Assembly: GCF_000426445.1 (NCBI RefSeq)
Contig: NZ_AUFJ01000015.1
Span: 124,001-188,000, forward strand
DNA: 64,000 nucleotides
Direction: 5' to 3'
From: Brevibacterium album DSM 18261
Lineage (GTDB): Bacteria > Actinomycetota > Actinomycetes > Actinomycetales > Brevibacteriaceae
Made by a program: the position numbers and the translations under genes. The notes beneath the pieces were generated by a model. It worked only from the letters and a program-made list of their open reading frames with translations. It had not been told where the DNA came from and searched no databases. Each line of letters opens with the position of its first letter. Within the stretch, counting starts at the first letter, position 1. Below are positions 33,405-40,377 of this stretch, in pieces.

Positions 33405-34400
33405 TCAGGCCTCGATGAGCGGGACGATCACCCGACCGCGCACCTGCCCGGCGAGCAGCCTCTCCGCCGTGGGCAGGCAGTCCTCGAGGGAGACGGCTTC
33501 GGTCATCGGCTCGAGCACGGCGGGGTCGAGGTCCCGGGCGAGCCGGCGCCACGCCTCCCGGCGGTCCTCCTGCGGGCACATGACGCTGTCGATGCCGGCG
33601 AGCGTGACACCGTGGAGGATGAAGGGCGCGACGGTGGCGGGCAGGTCCATCCCGGCGGCCAGACCGCAGGCGGCCACGGTGCCCCGGTACTTGGTGGAGG
33701 CGCAGACGTTGGCGAGCACATGGCCGCCGGCCACATCGACGGCACCGGCCCACTGCTCCTTGGCCAGCGGCCTGCCGGGCCCCTCGAAATCGGAGCGGGG
33801 GAGGATCCGCGCAGCGCCGAGACCGATGAGGTACTCCTCTTCCTCCGGCCGGCCCGTGACCGCGACGACCGTGTATCCGAGCTTCGAGAGCACTGCGACG
33901 GCGATGCTGCCCACGCCTCCCGAGGCACCGGTGACGAGGACCTCGCCCTGCTCCGGCGTGACCCCGTGGCGTTCGAGGGCCATGACGCACAGCATCGCCG
34001 TGTACCCGGCGGTGCCGATGCTCATGGCCTGCTGCGGGGTGAAGGCGGATTCCAGGGGCACGAGCCAGCCCGCGTCGACGCGGGCGCGCCCGGCGAGTCC
34101 GCCCCAGTGGCGCTCGCCCACGCCCCAGCCGTTGAGAACCACCTGGTCGCCCGGCGCCCAGTCCGGGCTCGAGGACTCCGTCACGGTGCCGGCGAAGTCG
34201 ATGCCGGGGACCATCGGGAAGCTGCGGACGACCTTGCCGCTGCCGGTGAGGGCGAGGGCGTCCTTGTAGTTGAGCGTTGAGCAGTCCACGCGCACCGTCA
34301 CGTCACCGGCGGGCAGCCGGTCAGCGGGGACGTCCGCGACCTCGACCCGCTGTCCTCCCTCGTCCTCGCTGATCAGCAGGGCCCTGAAGCTCTCGGTCAT
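33405..34400 (-). CDS. acuI: Acrylyl-CoA reductase-like MDR oxidoreductase (YhdH/AcuI family)
   Basis: A 331-residue zinc-independent medium-chain reductase. The N-terminal GroES-like domain has [31 protein letters not shown], broken here across its typical quinone-reductase-like signature, and the Rossmann loop is [23 protein letters not shown]. It uses NADPH to reduce acrylyl-CoA or other reactive enoyl compounds. The TetR gene overlaps its start by 4 bp and an AGGAGG lies before ATG 34400. The arrangement regulator-AcuI recalls acuR-acuI of acrylate/DMSP metabolism; no DMSP lyase gene is seen nearby, so a role in acrylate or electrophile detoxification is more likely. Confidence 0.85.
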   Translation of the reverse strand: MTESFRALLISEDEGGQRVEVADVPADRLPAGDVTVRVDCSTLNYKDALALTGSGKVVRSFPMVPGIDFAGTVTESSSPDWAPGDQVVLNGWGVGERHWGGLAGRARVDAGWLVPLESAFTPQQAMSIGTAGYTAMLCVMALERHGVTPEQGEVLVTGASGGVGSIAVAVLSKLGYTVVAVTGRPEEEEYLIGLGAARILPRSDFEGPGRPLAKEQWAGAVDVAGGHVLANVCASTKYRGTVAACGLAAGMDLPATVAPFILHGVTLAGIDSVMCPQEDRREAWRRLARDLDPAVLEPMTEAVSLEDCLPTAERLLAGQVRGRVIVPLIEA

Positions 34401-35173
34401 GCTCTGTCCTCCTTCTCTGCGGCGTCAGCGCCGCTGTGGAGCGCCGGTGTGGCGCTCTGTGTGGTCTGCGATGGGCCCGATGATCCCGGTGGGTTCTGTG
34501 CGGGTTCCGGCGCCTCGGCGCCGATCATGGTGAGGAAGCCGTCCTCGAAGGCGAGGAGGGCTCCGGGGCCGCCGTCGAGCTTGGCCCGCAGCACCGCGCC
34601 CTCCCAGCCGATCCAGAAGACGCGGGCGAGCTGCCGACAGTCTGCGCCCGCGCGGATCTGGCCTGCGGCCTCGGCGGCTCGCAGGCATCCTGCGGTCCGC
34701 TCCTCCCAGTCCTCGAGTGCGGAGACGATGCGTGCGCGGAAGGAGCCGGGCAGCGCCCCCATCTCCTGCCCGAGATTGCCCACGAGGCAGCCGCGCCGGT
34801 AGTCGTGCTTCGCCATGCCTGCGGTGGCGTCCGCGATGAATGCGCGCAGCTGCTGGAGCGGGCTGAGGGAGGCATCGGTGAACCAGCGGTCCAGTTTGGC
34901 GGCGAAGTACTCGGCGTAGGAGTCCACGGCGGCGAGGCCGAAGGCCTCCTTGCTGGGGAAGTAGTGGTAGAAGGAGCCCTTCGGCACGCCTGCGGCGGTG
35001 AGCACCTCGTCGATCCCGACGGCGCTCAGGCCCTTCTCGGTGAGGATCGCGACTCCCGCGCGCAGCAGCTTCTGCCGCGGGGCATCGGGAGCGCTCTGGT
35101 CCTTGCGGGGGCGGCCGCGCCTCCGGAGGGCGGGAGGGCTCTCCTCCGCGGGCGCGGGGAGCGACGGTGTCAT
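34397..35173 (-). CDS. TetR-family repressor (AcuR/NemR-like)
   Basis: A 258-residue TetR protein. The helix-turn-helix is [20 protein letters not shown] followed by [13 protein letters not shown], the AcuR/NemR pattern. The ligand domain contains a cysteine in [13 protein letters not shown], a conserved feature of this subgroup and a candidate sensor of electrophiles. Pro-rich extensions flank both ends (residues 1-30 and about 225-258). ATG 35173 is 11 bp from an operator-like half site TAGACC. It is co-translated with the acuI-like gene and presumably represses both. Confidence 0.87.
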   Translation of the reverse strand: MTPSLPAPAEESPPALRRRGRPRKDQSAPDAPRQKLLRAGVAILTEKGLSAVGIDEVLTAAGVPKGSFYHYFPSKEAFGLAAVDSYAEYFAAKLDRWFTDASLSPLQQLRAFIADATAGMAKHDYRRGCLVGNLGQEMGALPGSFRARIVSALEDWEERTAGCLRAAEAAGQIRAGADCRQLARVFWIGWEGAVLRAKLDGGPGALLAFEDGFLTMIGAEAPEPAQNPPGSSGPSQTTQSATPALHSGADAAEKEDRA

Positions 35174-35183
35174 GTCTATTTTC

Positions 35184-35204
35184 TAGACCGTTCTACTCGG
35201 TAAA
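35184..35204 (-). promoter_or_regulatory. Candidate TetR (AcuR/NemR-like) operator
   Basis: TAGACC (35184-35189) and GGTAAA (35199-35204) form an imperfect inverted repeat in the AT-rich leader. NemR-type boxes have the form TAGACC-x4-GGTCTA; the spacing here is wider and the second half degenerate, so it is a candidate only. Confidence 0.35.
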
Positions 35205-35252
35205 TCAAGGGGTGGGTGCCGGGAGTGGGACGAGCGCCTCCTCTGGCTCGCG

Positions 35253-35510
35253 TTGAGCTCCCCGTTCCGGTTCGACGGCGAGATGCGCGCCTTCCTCGCG
35301 GACACGGACGGCAAGCAGACGCTGCAGGATGCGCTCGACCACTATCACGCGACGCGCGGGGGAGGGGCGAAGGACATCGATCCGCAGTTCGAGTACAACC
35401 GATTCACGCGTGCCTGGCACGAGGCGCATCCGGACGGCTCGCGCGAGGAGCTGGCCGAGGCTTGGCGTGACTGCCGTCATCGCCCGGTGGATGAGCGGGG
35501 CCGCATCTAG
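35253..35510 (+). pseudogene. DUF6434 domain protein, probably 5'-truncated
   Basis: An 85-codon frame from TTG with no ribosome site. The protein SSPFRFDGEMRAFLAD...QFEYNRFTRAWHEAHP matches the pattern of DUF6434 domains, which normally follow an N-terminal SAP-type helix domain in proteins of about 150-200 residues. Here the frame is open upstream (REWDERLLWLAL) into the TetR promoter but has no ATG or GTG, which suggests loss of the N-terminal half. It could still be made as a stand-alone domain. It begins the small accessory patch that runs to the higBA genes. Confidence 0.5.
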
Positions 35511-35558
35511 TCGGGGCTGGATGACGACGATCGAAGAGCTGAGGGAGGCGTGACGGCA

Positions 35559-35873
35559 ATGGCACTGACATCTGAGGAATACCTCGCCAATCATCCCATG
35601 GACACCGAGATGCGCGCGCAGATCGACGCGCACAAAGCACGGATGCTCGCCGAGGTTCGGGCGTACCGGCTGCGTGAGCTGCGTGAGCAGGCAGGGCTGA
35701 CTCAGGCTCAGCTTGCCGAGCGCATCGGTGTAGGTCAGCGACAGGTCTCCAAGATCGAGTCCGGCGACCTCGAGAATGCGAAGGTCGGCACTGTCCGTCG
35801 CTGCCTCGAGGCTGTTGGTGGGGGCCTCGCGCTGGAGTACGTGGCTGGCGATCAGCGGGTTCAGGTGGCCTGA
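35559..35873 (+). CDS. XRE-family HTH protein (orphan antitoxin-like)
   Basis: A 104-residue DNA-binding protein. The XRE helix-turn-helix is LREQAGLTQAQLAERIGVGQ followed by RQVSKIESGDLENAKVGTVR in the second half, with a charged helical N terminus, the layout of HigA2/RelB-like antitoxins encoded after their toxin. The preceding 10-codon frame end (MTTIEELREA, 35521-35553) could be the tail of a lost toxin gene. No toxin domain is visible between 35510 and 35559. ATG 35559 has AGGGAGG 10 bases upstream; GTG 35550 is an alternative. Probable orphan antitoxin or regulator. Confidence 0.75.
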   Translation: MALTSEEYLANHPMDTEMRAQIDAHKARMLAEVRAYRLRELREQAGLTQAQLAERIGVGQRQVSKIESGDLENAKVGTVRRCLEAVGGGLALEYVAGDQRVQVA

Positions 35874-35914
35874 CGGGGCTGACGCGGGCCTGCCGCGATG
35901 ACGGCTGACACGCC

Positions 35915-36265
35915 TCAGGCCTGAGGGCTCTCGCCTGCGAGGCACTTCTCGTAGACCGCGACCCAGGCGGCGAATACGGCGGCACCGGCGGCGAACGGGA
36001 CGATCGATTCCTTCGCCGTACTTGTGCCGCGCAGCGCCGCCGTCGCGGAGAATGCCCCAGCTGCGAGGTTGATCGAACCCCAGACGAGGTTCCTTCCGGG
36101 CCCGGAATCCTGCCCGCCGAGCGGGGTGAGCATATGTTGGCCTCGGGCTGCCGTGGCCAGATGGGGCACGCTGTTGGCCGTGAGGACGCCGACGGTGAAA
36201 GCTCGCCAGCTCCACCCTCCGCGTCGAGTGCCGCCCATGCCCGGCTGTCGTCTCCTGTTCATCAT
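35915..36265 (-). CDS. Small membrane protein of unknown function
   Basis: A 116-residue protein, not recognised. After a basic start (MMNRRRQPGMGGTRRGGWSW) there are three weakly hydrophobic segments: RAFTVGVLTANSVPHLATAA, LVWGSINLAAGAFSATAAL and IVPFAAGAAVFAAWVAVYEK. It may be an integral membrane protein of about three helices. ATG 36265 follows GGAAGGGG by 5 bases; the frame is open to 36331 but the extension is hydrophilic. It is divergent from higBA, with 159 bp between. Confidence 0.6.
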   Translation of the reverse strand: MMNRRRQPGMGGTRRGGWSWRAFTVGVLTANSVPHLATAARGQHMLTPLGGQDSGPGRNLVWGSINLAAGAFSATAALRGTSTAKESIVPFAAGAAVFAAWVAVYEKCLAGESPQA

Positions 36266-36380
36266 GGGGACCCCTTCCTCGTGGTCGACCTCCTCCCACG
36301 CTACCGCTGTCGGCACACGGGGATCGGTCACCTCAGCACCGCACAGGTTGTTCTGCGCCGGAACTCCATTGAGTCTCGAT

Positions 36381-36397
36381 TTAACGTCTAGTGTTAA
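36381..36397 (+). promoter_or_regulatory. higBA promoter/operator
   Basis: TTAAC-x7-GTTAA, a perfect 5-bp inverted repeat in an AT-rich island, followed by TATATG (36411-36416) as a possible -10, nine bases before the GTG of the toxin gene. HigA-type antitoxins bind such palindromes and autoregulate. The locally low GC contrasts with the surroundings. Confidence 0.45.
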
Positions 36398-36424
36398 TGA
36401 CGATGCCCGTTATATGCTGGTCTC

Positions 36425-36706
36425 GTGATCAGATCGTTCGGAAGCAAGGACACCGAGCGGCTGTGGCGTCGTGATCGCGTGCGGTCGATCGATCCGAGGA
36501 TCCATCGGGTCGCACTGCGCAAGCTTCGTCAGGTCGGGGCCGCGGAGAGCCTTGACGACCTCCGTATCCCGCCCGGTAACCGCCTCGAGGCGCTGAAGGG
36601 CGATCGGGCCGGTCAGCACAGCATCAGGATCAACGACCAGCGGCGGATCTGTTTTGTATGGATGGACGCCGGACCGGAGGAGGTGGAGATAGTTGACTAC
36701 CACTGA
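36425..36706 (+). CDS. higB: HigB-type toxin (RelE superfamily ribosome-dependent endoribonuclease)
   Basis: A 93-residue HigB/plasmid-maintenance killer protein. Typical features are IRSFGSKDTERLW at the start, RVALRKLRQVGAAESLDDLR in the middle, PPGNRLEALKGDRAGQHSIR and the end RRICFVWMDAGPEEVEIVDYH, which matches the family pattern N-x-x-x-R-x-C-F-x-W. It cleaves translated mRNA when free of HigA. GTG start. The gene overlaps higA by 14 bp, toxin first, as is normal for this class. Confidence 0.88.
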   Translation: MIRSFGSKDTERLWRRDRVRSIDPRIHRVALRKLRQVGAAESLDDLRIPPGNRLEALKGDRAGQHSIRINDQRRICFVWMDAGPEEVEIVDYH

Positions 36707-36995
36707 CAAGATCGCCCCGATCCACCCGGGAGAGGTCCTCATGGAGGACTTCATCGAGGGCTTCGGGATCACTCAGAACAAGCTCGCTGTGTCGATCGGA
36801 GTGCCACCGCGGCGGATCAACGAGATCGTGCACGGCAAGCGGGGAATCAGCGCGGATACTGCGCTGCGGCTTGCGAAGTACTTCGGGACGTCGGCGGAGT
36901 TCTGGATCAATCTGCAGAGCCACTACGAGTTGGATCAGGCGGAGGACCTAGCGGGAGAGCAGATCGCCGCGATCACTCCATTGAGCGTCGTCTGA
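36693..36995 (+). CDS. higA: HigA-type antitoxin, XRE family
   Basis: A 100-residue HTH antitoxin: IHPGEVLMEDFIEGFGITQN then KLAVSIGVPPRRINEIVHG and TALRLAKYFGTSAEFWINLQ, all family hallmarks. It neutralises HigB and represses the operon. TTG 36693 follows GGAGGTGGAG, inside the last codons of higB; no ATG or GTG lies in frame nearby. Confidence 0.9.
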   Translation: MTTTDKIAPIHPGEVLMEDFIEGFGITQNKLAVSIGVPPRRINEIVHGKRGISADTALRLAKYFGTSAEFWINLQSHYELDQAEDLAGEQIAAITPLSVV

Positions 36996-37025
36996 GCGGC
37001 CCCGCCCCTATGGGCAGGGCCGCTC
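36994..37025. terminator. Bidirectional terminator between higA and the transaminase gene
   Basis: 14-bp arms GAGCGGCCCCGCCC and GGGCAGGGCCGCTC, 13 of 14 paired, with loop CTAT, beginning at the higA stop and ending 12 bp before the stop of the converging aminotransferase gene. Confidence 0.75.
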
Positions 37026-37037
37026 AACCCGCGCCCC

Positions 37038-38525
37038 TCACCCCACGTGCGCGTCCGCGAGGCTCAGCGCCTCATCGATGACGTCGAGGCCGGCGCGCAG
37101 GTCCGCATCGGCGATGTTGAGCGGCGGGACCACGTGGATGCGGTTGAAATTGGCGAAGGGCAGCACGCCGCCCGCCCTGATCGCGCCCAGCACCGCGTTC
37201 ATCGCCTCCGAGCTGCCGCCGTAGGGGGCCAGCGGCTCGCGCGTCTCCCGGTTCCGCACCAGTTCGATCGCCCAGAAGCAGCCGAGGCCGCGCACATCGC
37301 CCACCGAGGGGTGGCGCTCCTTCATCTTTTCCAGGCGCGGGCCGATCACCTCGCGGCCCAGGCGCGCGGCGTTCTCGATCATGCCCTCCTCGCGCATCGC
37401 GGTGATCGTCGCGACCGCCGCCGCACACGCCAGCGGATGGCCGGAGTAGGTGAGCCCGCCGGGGTACTGCCGGTCGACGAAGGTCCCGTAGATCGGCTCG
37501 GCGATGATGACGCCGCCCAGTGGGACGTATCCGGAGTTCACGCCCTTGGCGAAGGTGATGAGGTCCGGGGCGATGTCCCAGTTGTCGACCGCGAACCAGG
37601 CCCCGGTGCGTCCGAAGCCGGCCATCACCTCGTCCGCGATGAACACGATCCCGTGCTTCCGAGTGAGCTCCCGGACGCCTGCGAGGTAGCCCGGGGGCGG
37701 CGCGTAGATGCCCGCCGTGCCCGGGACCGTCTCCAGCACGAGGGCGGCGATGTTCGCCGCGCCCTCCAGCGTGATCATGTCCTCGAGGTGGCGCAGCGCC
37801 CGCTCGGTCTCCTGCTCCGGGGTCTCCGAGCCGAAGTGCGAGCGGTACGTATAGGCGGGCATGAAGTGCACGACGCCCTCGCCGGAGGAGTCGTTGGGGA
37901 AGCGCCGCGGATCGCCCGTGACGTTGACCGCCAGCTGCGTGCCGCCGTGGTAGCTGCGATAGGCGGAGAGCACCTTCTGCCGGCCCGTGTGCAGGCGGGC
38001 CATGCGGATCGCGTGCTCATTGGCATCGGCCCCGCCGTTGGTGAAGAACACCCGGTCCAGGCCCTCCGGCGCGAGATCCGCGATGAGGCGGGCGGCCTCG
38101 GAGCGGGCGCCGTTGACGTGCTGCGGCGCGATGGTGCAGATGTCCGCCGCCTGCTCCTGGATCGCCTGGACGACTGCGGGGTGCTGGTGGCCGATGTTCG
38201 TGTTCACGAGCTGGCTGGAGAAGTCGAGCAGCTCGCGGCCCTCGCCGTCCCACACCCGGGAGCCGGCCGTCCGGGTGATCGTCATGGGGTCGAAGGGCCC
38301 CTGCGCCTGCCAGGAGTGGAACACGTGCTTCCGGTCGAGCTCATGGGCGCGGCGGCCCCTGGTGAGTGCCTCCTCGCTCACCGGGTCGTGCTGGGAGCCG
38401 GCCTGTGCGGAGCCGGGAGCCGTGCCCGAGGCGGCAGAGGCCTCGGCGACAGGAGCTGCGGTGCCGGCGGCCTGCGGATCCGCAGATCCCGCCTCGGGCA
38501 GGGTCTCGTTCTGTGTGACGGTCAC
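37038..38525 (-). CDS. Class III pyridoxal-phosphate aminotransferase, probable beta-alanine/omega-amino acid transaminase
   Basis: A 495-residue fold-type I class III transaminase. PLP-lysine is K327 in LITFAKGVNSGYVPLGG, the cofactor-ring Asp is D298 in IVFIADEVMAGFGRTG, and FFTNGGADANEHAIRMAR is the phosphate-binding region. The first about 48 residues are an Ala/Ser/Gly-rich extension without domain character. Position next to a CoA-acylating malonate/methylmalonate-semialdehyde dehydrogenase and a PucR regulator points to beta-alanine (or beta-aminoisobutyrate) with pyruvate or 2-oxoglutarate as acceptor. GTG 38525 has GAGGAGG upstream; the longer frame to 38846 is a shadow of the dehydrogenase gene. 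Confidence 0.85.
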   Translation of the reverse strand: MTVTQNETLPEAGSADPQAAGTAAPVAEASAASGTAPGSAQAGSQHDPVSEEALTRGRRAHELDRKHVFHSWQAQGPFDPMTITRTAGSRVWDGEGRELLDFSSQLVNTNIGHQHPAVVQAIQEQAADICTIAPQHVNGARSEAARLIADLAPEGLDRVFFTNGGADANEHAIRMARLHTGRQKVLSAYRSYHGGTQLAVNVTGDPRRFPNDSSGEGVVHFMPAYTYRSHFGSETPEQETERALRHLEDMITLEGAANIAALVLETVPGTAGIYAPPPGYLAGVRELTRKHGIVFIADEVMAGFGRTGAWFAVDNWDIAPDLITFAKGVNSGYVPLGGVIIAEPIYGTFVDRQYPGGLTYSGHPLACAAAVATITAMREEGMIENAARLGREVIGPRLEKMKERHPSVGDVRGLGCFWAIELVRNRETREPLAPYGGSSEAMNAVLGAIRAGGVLPFANFNRIHVVPPLNIADADLRAGLDVIDEALSLADAHVG

Positions 38526-38601
38526 TGTGCGCCTCCTCGGGCGTGGACGGGGGCCGGCGCCGCTGAGCGGGCGCGGCCGGGCGGACTGAGGTGCGATGAG
38601 C

Positions 38602-40095
38602 TCAGGCGTTTGTGGGGAAGCCGAGGTTGAGGCCGCCGTGGCTCGGGTCGAGCCAGCGCTTGGTGACGACCTTGCCGCGGGTGAAGAAGTGCACGCCCTC
38701 CGTGCCGTGGGCGTGGGTGTCGCCGAACAGCGAGTTCTTCCAGCCGCCGAAGCTGTAGTAGGCCATCGGCACGGGGATCGGGACGTTGACTCCCACCATG
38801 CCCACCTGCACCTCGTTCTCGAAGCGGCGGGCCGCACCTCCGTCATTGGTGAAGATCGCGGTGCCGTTGCCGTAGGGGTTGGCGTTGATGAGCTCGAGGC
38901 CCTCGTCGTAGCTGCTCACACGCACCACGGAGAGCACCGGGCCGAAGACCTCGTCCGTATAGACAGACATGTCGGGAGTGACGCGGTCGAACAGCGTCGG
39001 GTTGAGGAAGGCGCGCTCGCTGTCCGCGTCCACGCTCACCTCGCGGCCGTCGAGCACGAGCTCCGCGCCGGCCTCGACGCCCGCGTCGATGTAGCCGGCC
39101 ACCTTGTCCCGATGCGCGGCGGTGATGAGCGGACCCATGTCCGTGCCGCGGGTGCCGTCGCCGACCTTGAGGGTGCGCGTGCGCTCGGCGATCTTCGCGA
39201 CGAGCTCGTCCGCGATGGAGTCCACCGCGACGACCACGGAGATCGCCATGCAGCGCTCGCCCGCGGCGCCGTAGCCGGCGTTGACCGCGGAGTCCGCCGC
39301 GAGGTCGAGGTCCGAGTCCGGCAGCACCAGCATGTGGTTCTTCGCCCCGCCGAGCGCCTGGACGCGCTTGCCGTGCGCCGCAGCCGTCTCGTACACGTAC
39401 TTCGCGATGGGGGTGGAGCCCACGAACGAGACGGAGGCCACCTGCGGGTCCGTCAGCAGCACGTCCACGGCCTCCTTGTCCCCGTGGACGACCGTGAAGA
39501 CGCCCTCGGGCAGGCCCGCCTCACGCCACAGCTCGGCCATCCAGTTGGCCGCGGAGGGATCCTTCTCGCTGGGCTTGAGCACCACCGTGTTGCCCGCGGC
39601 GATCGCGACGGGGAAGAACCACATGGGCACCATCGCGGGGAAGTTGAAGGGCGAGATGATCGCGGAGACGCCCAGCGGCTGGCGGACGGAGTGCACGTCC
39701 ACGCCGGTGGAGGCGTTCTCCGTGTGACCGCCCTTGAGGAGGTGGGGCATGCCGCAGGCGAACTCGACGACCTCCTGGCCGCGGCTGATCTCGCCGAGGG
39801 CGTCGGGAAGGACCTTGCCGTGCTCGGCCGTGAGGATCGCGGCCAGTTCCTCCTTGCGCTCGTTGAGCAGCTCGCGGAAGCGGAAGACGATCTGGGTGCG
39901 CCTGGACAGCGAGGTGTCGCGCCAGCCGGGGAAGGCGGCCGCGGCCGAGGCGACGGCCTCGCGGGTGAGGTCCGCGCTCGCCAGCGGCACCTGGCCGGAG
40001 ACGACGCCGGTGGCGGGGTTGACGATGTCCGCGGTGCGCGAACCGGCGGGTGCGGCGAACGCCTGTCCGTCGATCCAGTGGCTGAGCGTGGTCAT
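38602..40095 (-). CDS. mmsA: CoA-acylating (methyl)malonate-semialdehyde dehydrogenase
   Basis: A 497-residue ALDH of the MMSDH class. Motifs: ISPFNFPAMVPMWFFPVAIA, FVGSTPIAKYVYETAAAHG and the nucleophile C282 in YGAAGERCMAISV. The general-base glutamate of ordinary ALDHs is absent (VQALGGAKNH), as is usual in CoA-acylating members. It converts malonate semialdehyde to acetyl-CoA, or methylmalonate semialdehyde to propionyl-CoA, with NAD and CoA. It stands 76 bp before the aminotransferase gene, so one operon converts beta-alanine to acetyl-CoA. GAAGGGAG lies upstream of ATG 40095. Divergent from pucR. Confidence 0.92.
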   Translation of the reverse strand: MTTLSHWIDGQAFAAPAGSRTADIVNPATGVVSGQVPLASADLTREAVASAAAAFPGWRDTSLSRRTQIVFRFRELLNERKEELAAILTAEHGKVLPDALGEISRGQEVVEFACGMPHLLKGGHTENASTGVDVHSVRQPLGVSAIISPFNFPAMVPMWFFPVAIAAGNTVVLKPSEKDPSAANWMAELWREAGLPEGVFTVVHGDKEAVDVLLTDPQVASVSFVGSTPIAKYVYETAAAHGKRVQALGGAKNHMLVLPDSDLDLAADSAVNAGYGAAGERCMAISVVVAVDSIADELVAKIAERTRTLKVGDGTRGTDMGPLITAAHRDKVAGYIDAGVEAGAELVLDGREVSVDADSERAFLNPTLFDRVTPDMSVYTDEVFGPVLSVVRVSSYDEGLELINANPYGNGTAIFTNDGGAARRFENEVQVGMVGVNVPIPVPMAYYSFGGWKNSLFGDTHAHGTEGVHFFTRGKVVTKRWLDPSHGGLNLGFPTNA

Positions 40096-40222
40096 GCGGG
40101 GCTCCCTTCGTGGAAGGCTGGCTGGGGTGTGGGGTTCCTGCGGGCTCCGGTGCGGTGTGCTGTCGCGCCGTCGCGCTGGGTGGGTGGGCTGCCGTGCCCC
40201 TGCGCACGGTCGAGGCGGGGCC

Positions 40223-40328
40223 GGACAGTGCCGGGCGCCCGCAGAATGTCACTTCCCTGTCCGAGCCGGGTGCACGGCACTGTCCACCGGGACCAGCATG
40301 ACCGTCTCAGGGGCTCAGGGGAAGTGAC
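40223..40328. promoter_or_regulatory. Interleaved inverted repeats between mmsA and pucR
   Basis: Repeat 1: GGACAGTGCCG (40223-40233) with CGGCACTGTCC (40275-40285), a perfect 11-bp match. Repeat 2: GTCACTTCCCTG (40248-40259) with CAGGGGAAGTGAC (40316-40328), one extra C in 13. The arms alternate (1-2-1-2), so they cannot form nested hairpins and are more likely protein-binding sites. They lie in the 282-bp divergent space and are good candidates for PucR binding and DNA looping. Confidence 0.55.
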
Positions 40329-40377
40329 GATCCGTATGCGTTCACCGCGCGTGTTTGACGGTGTGTAACCTTCAGGC

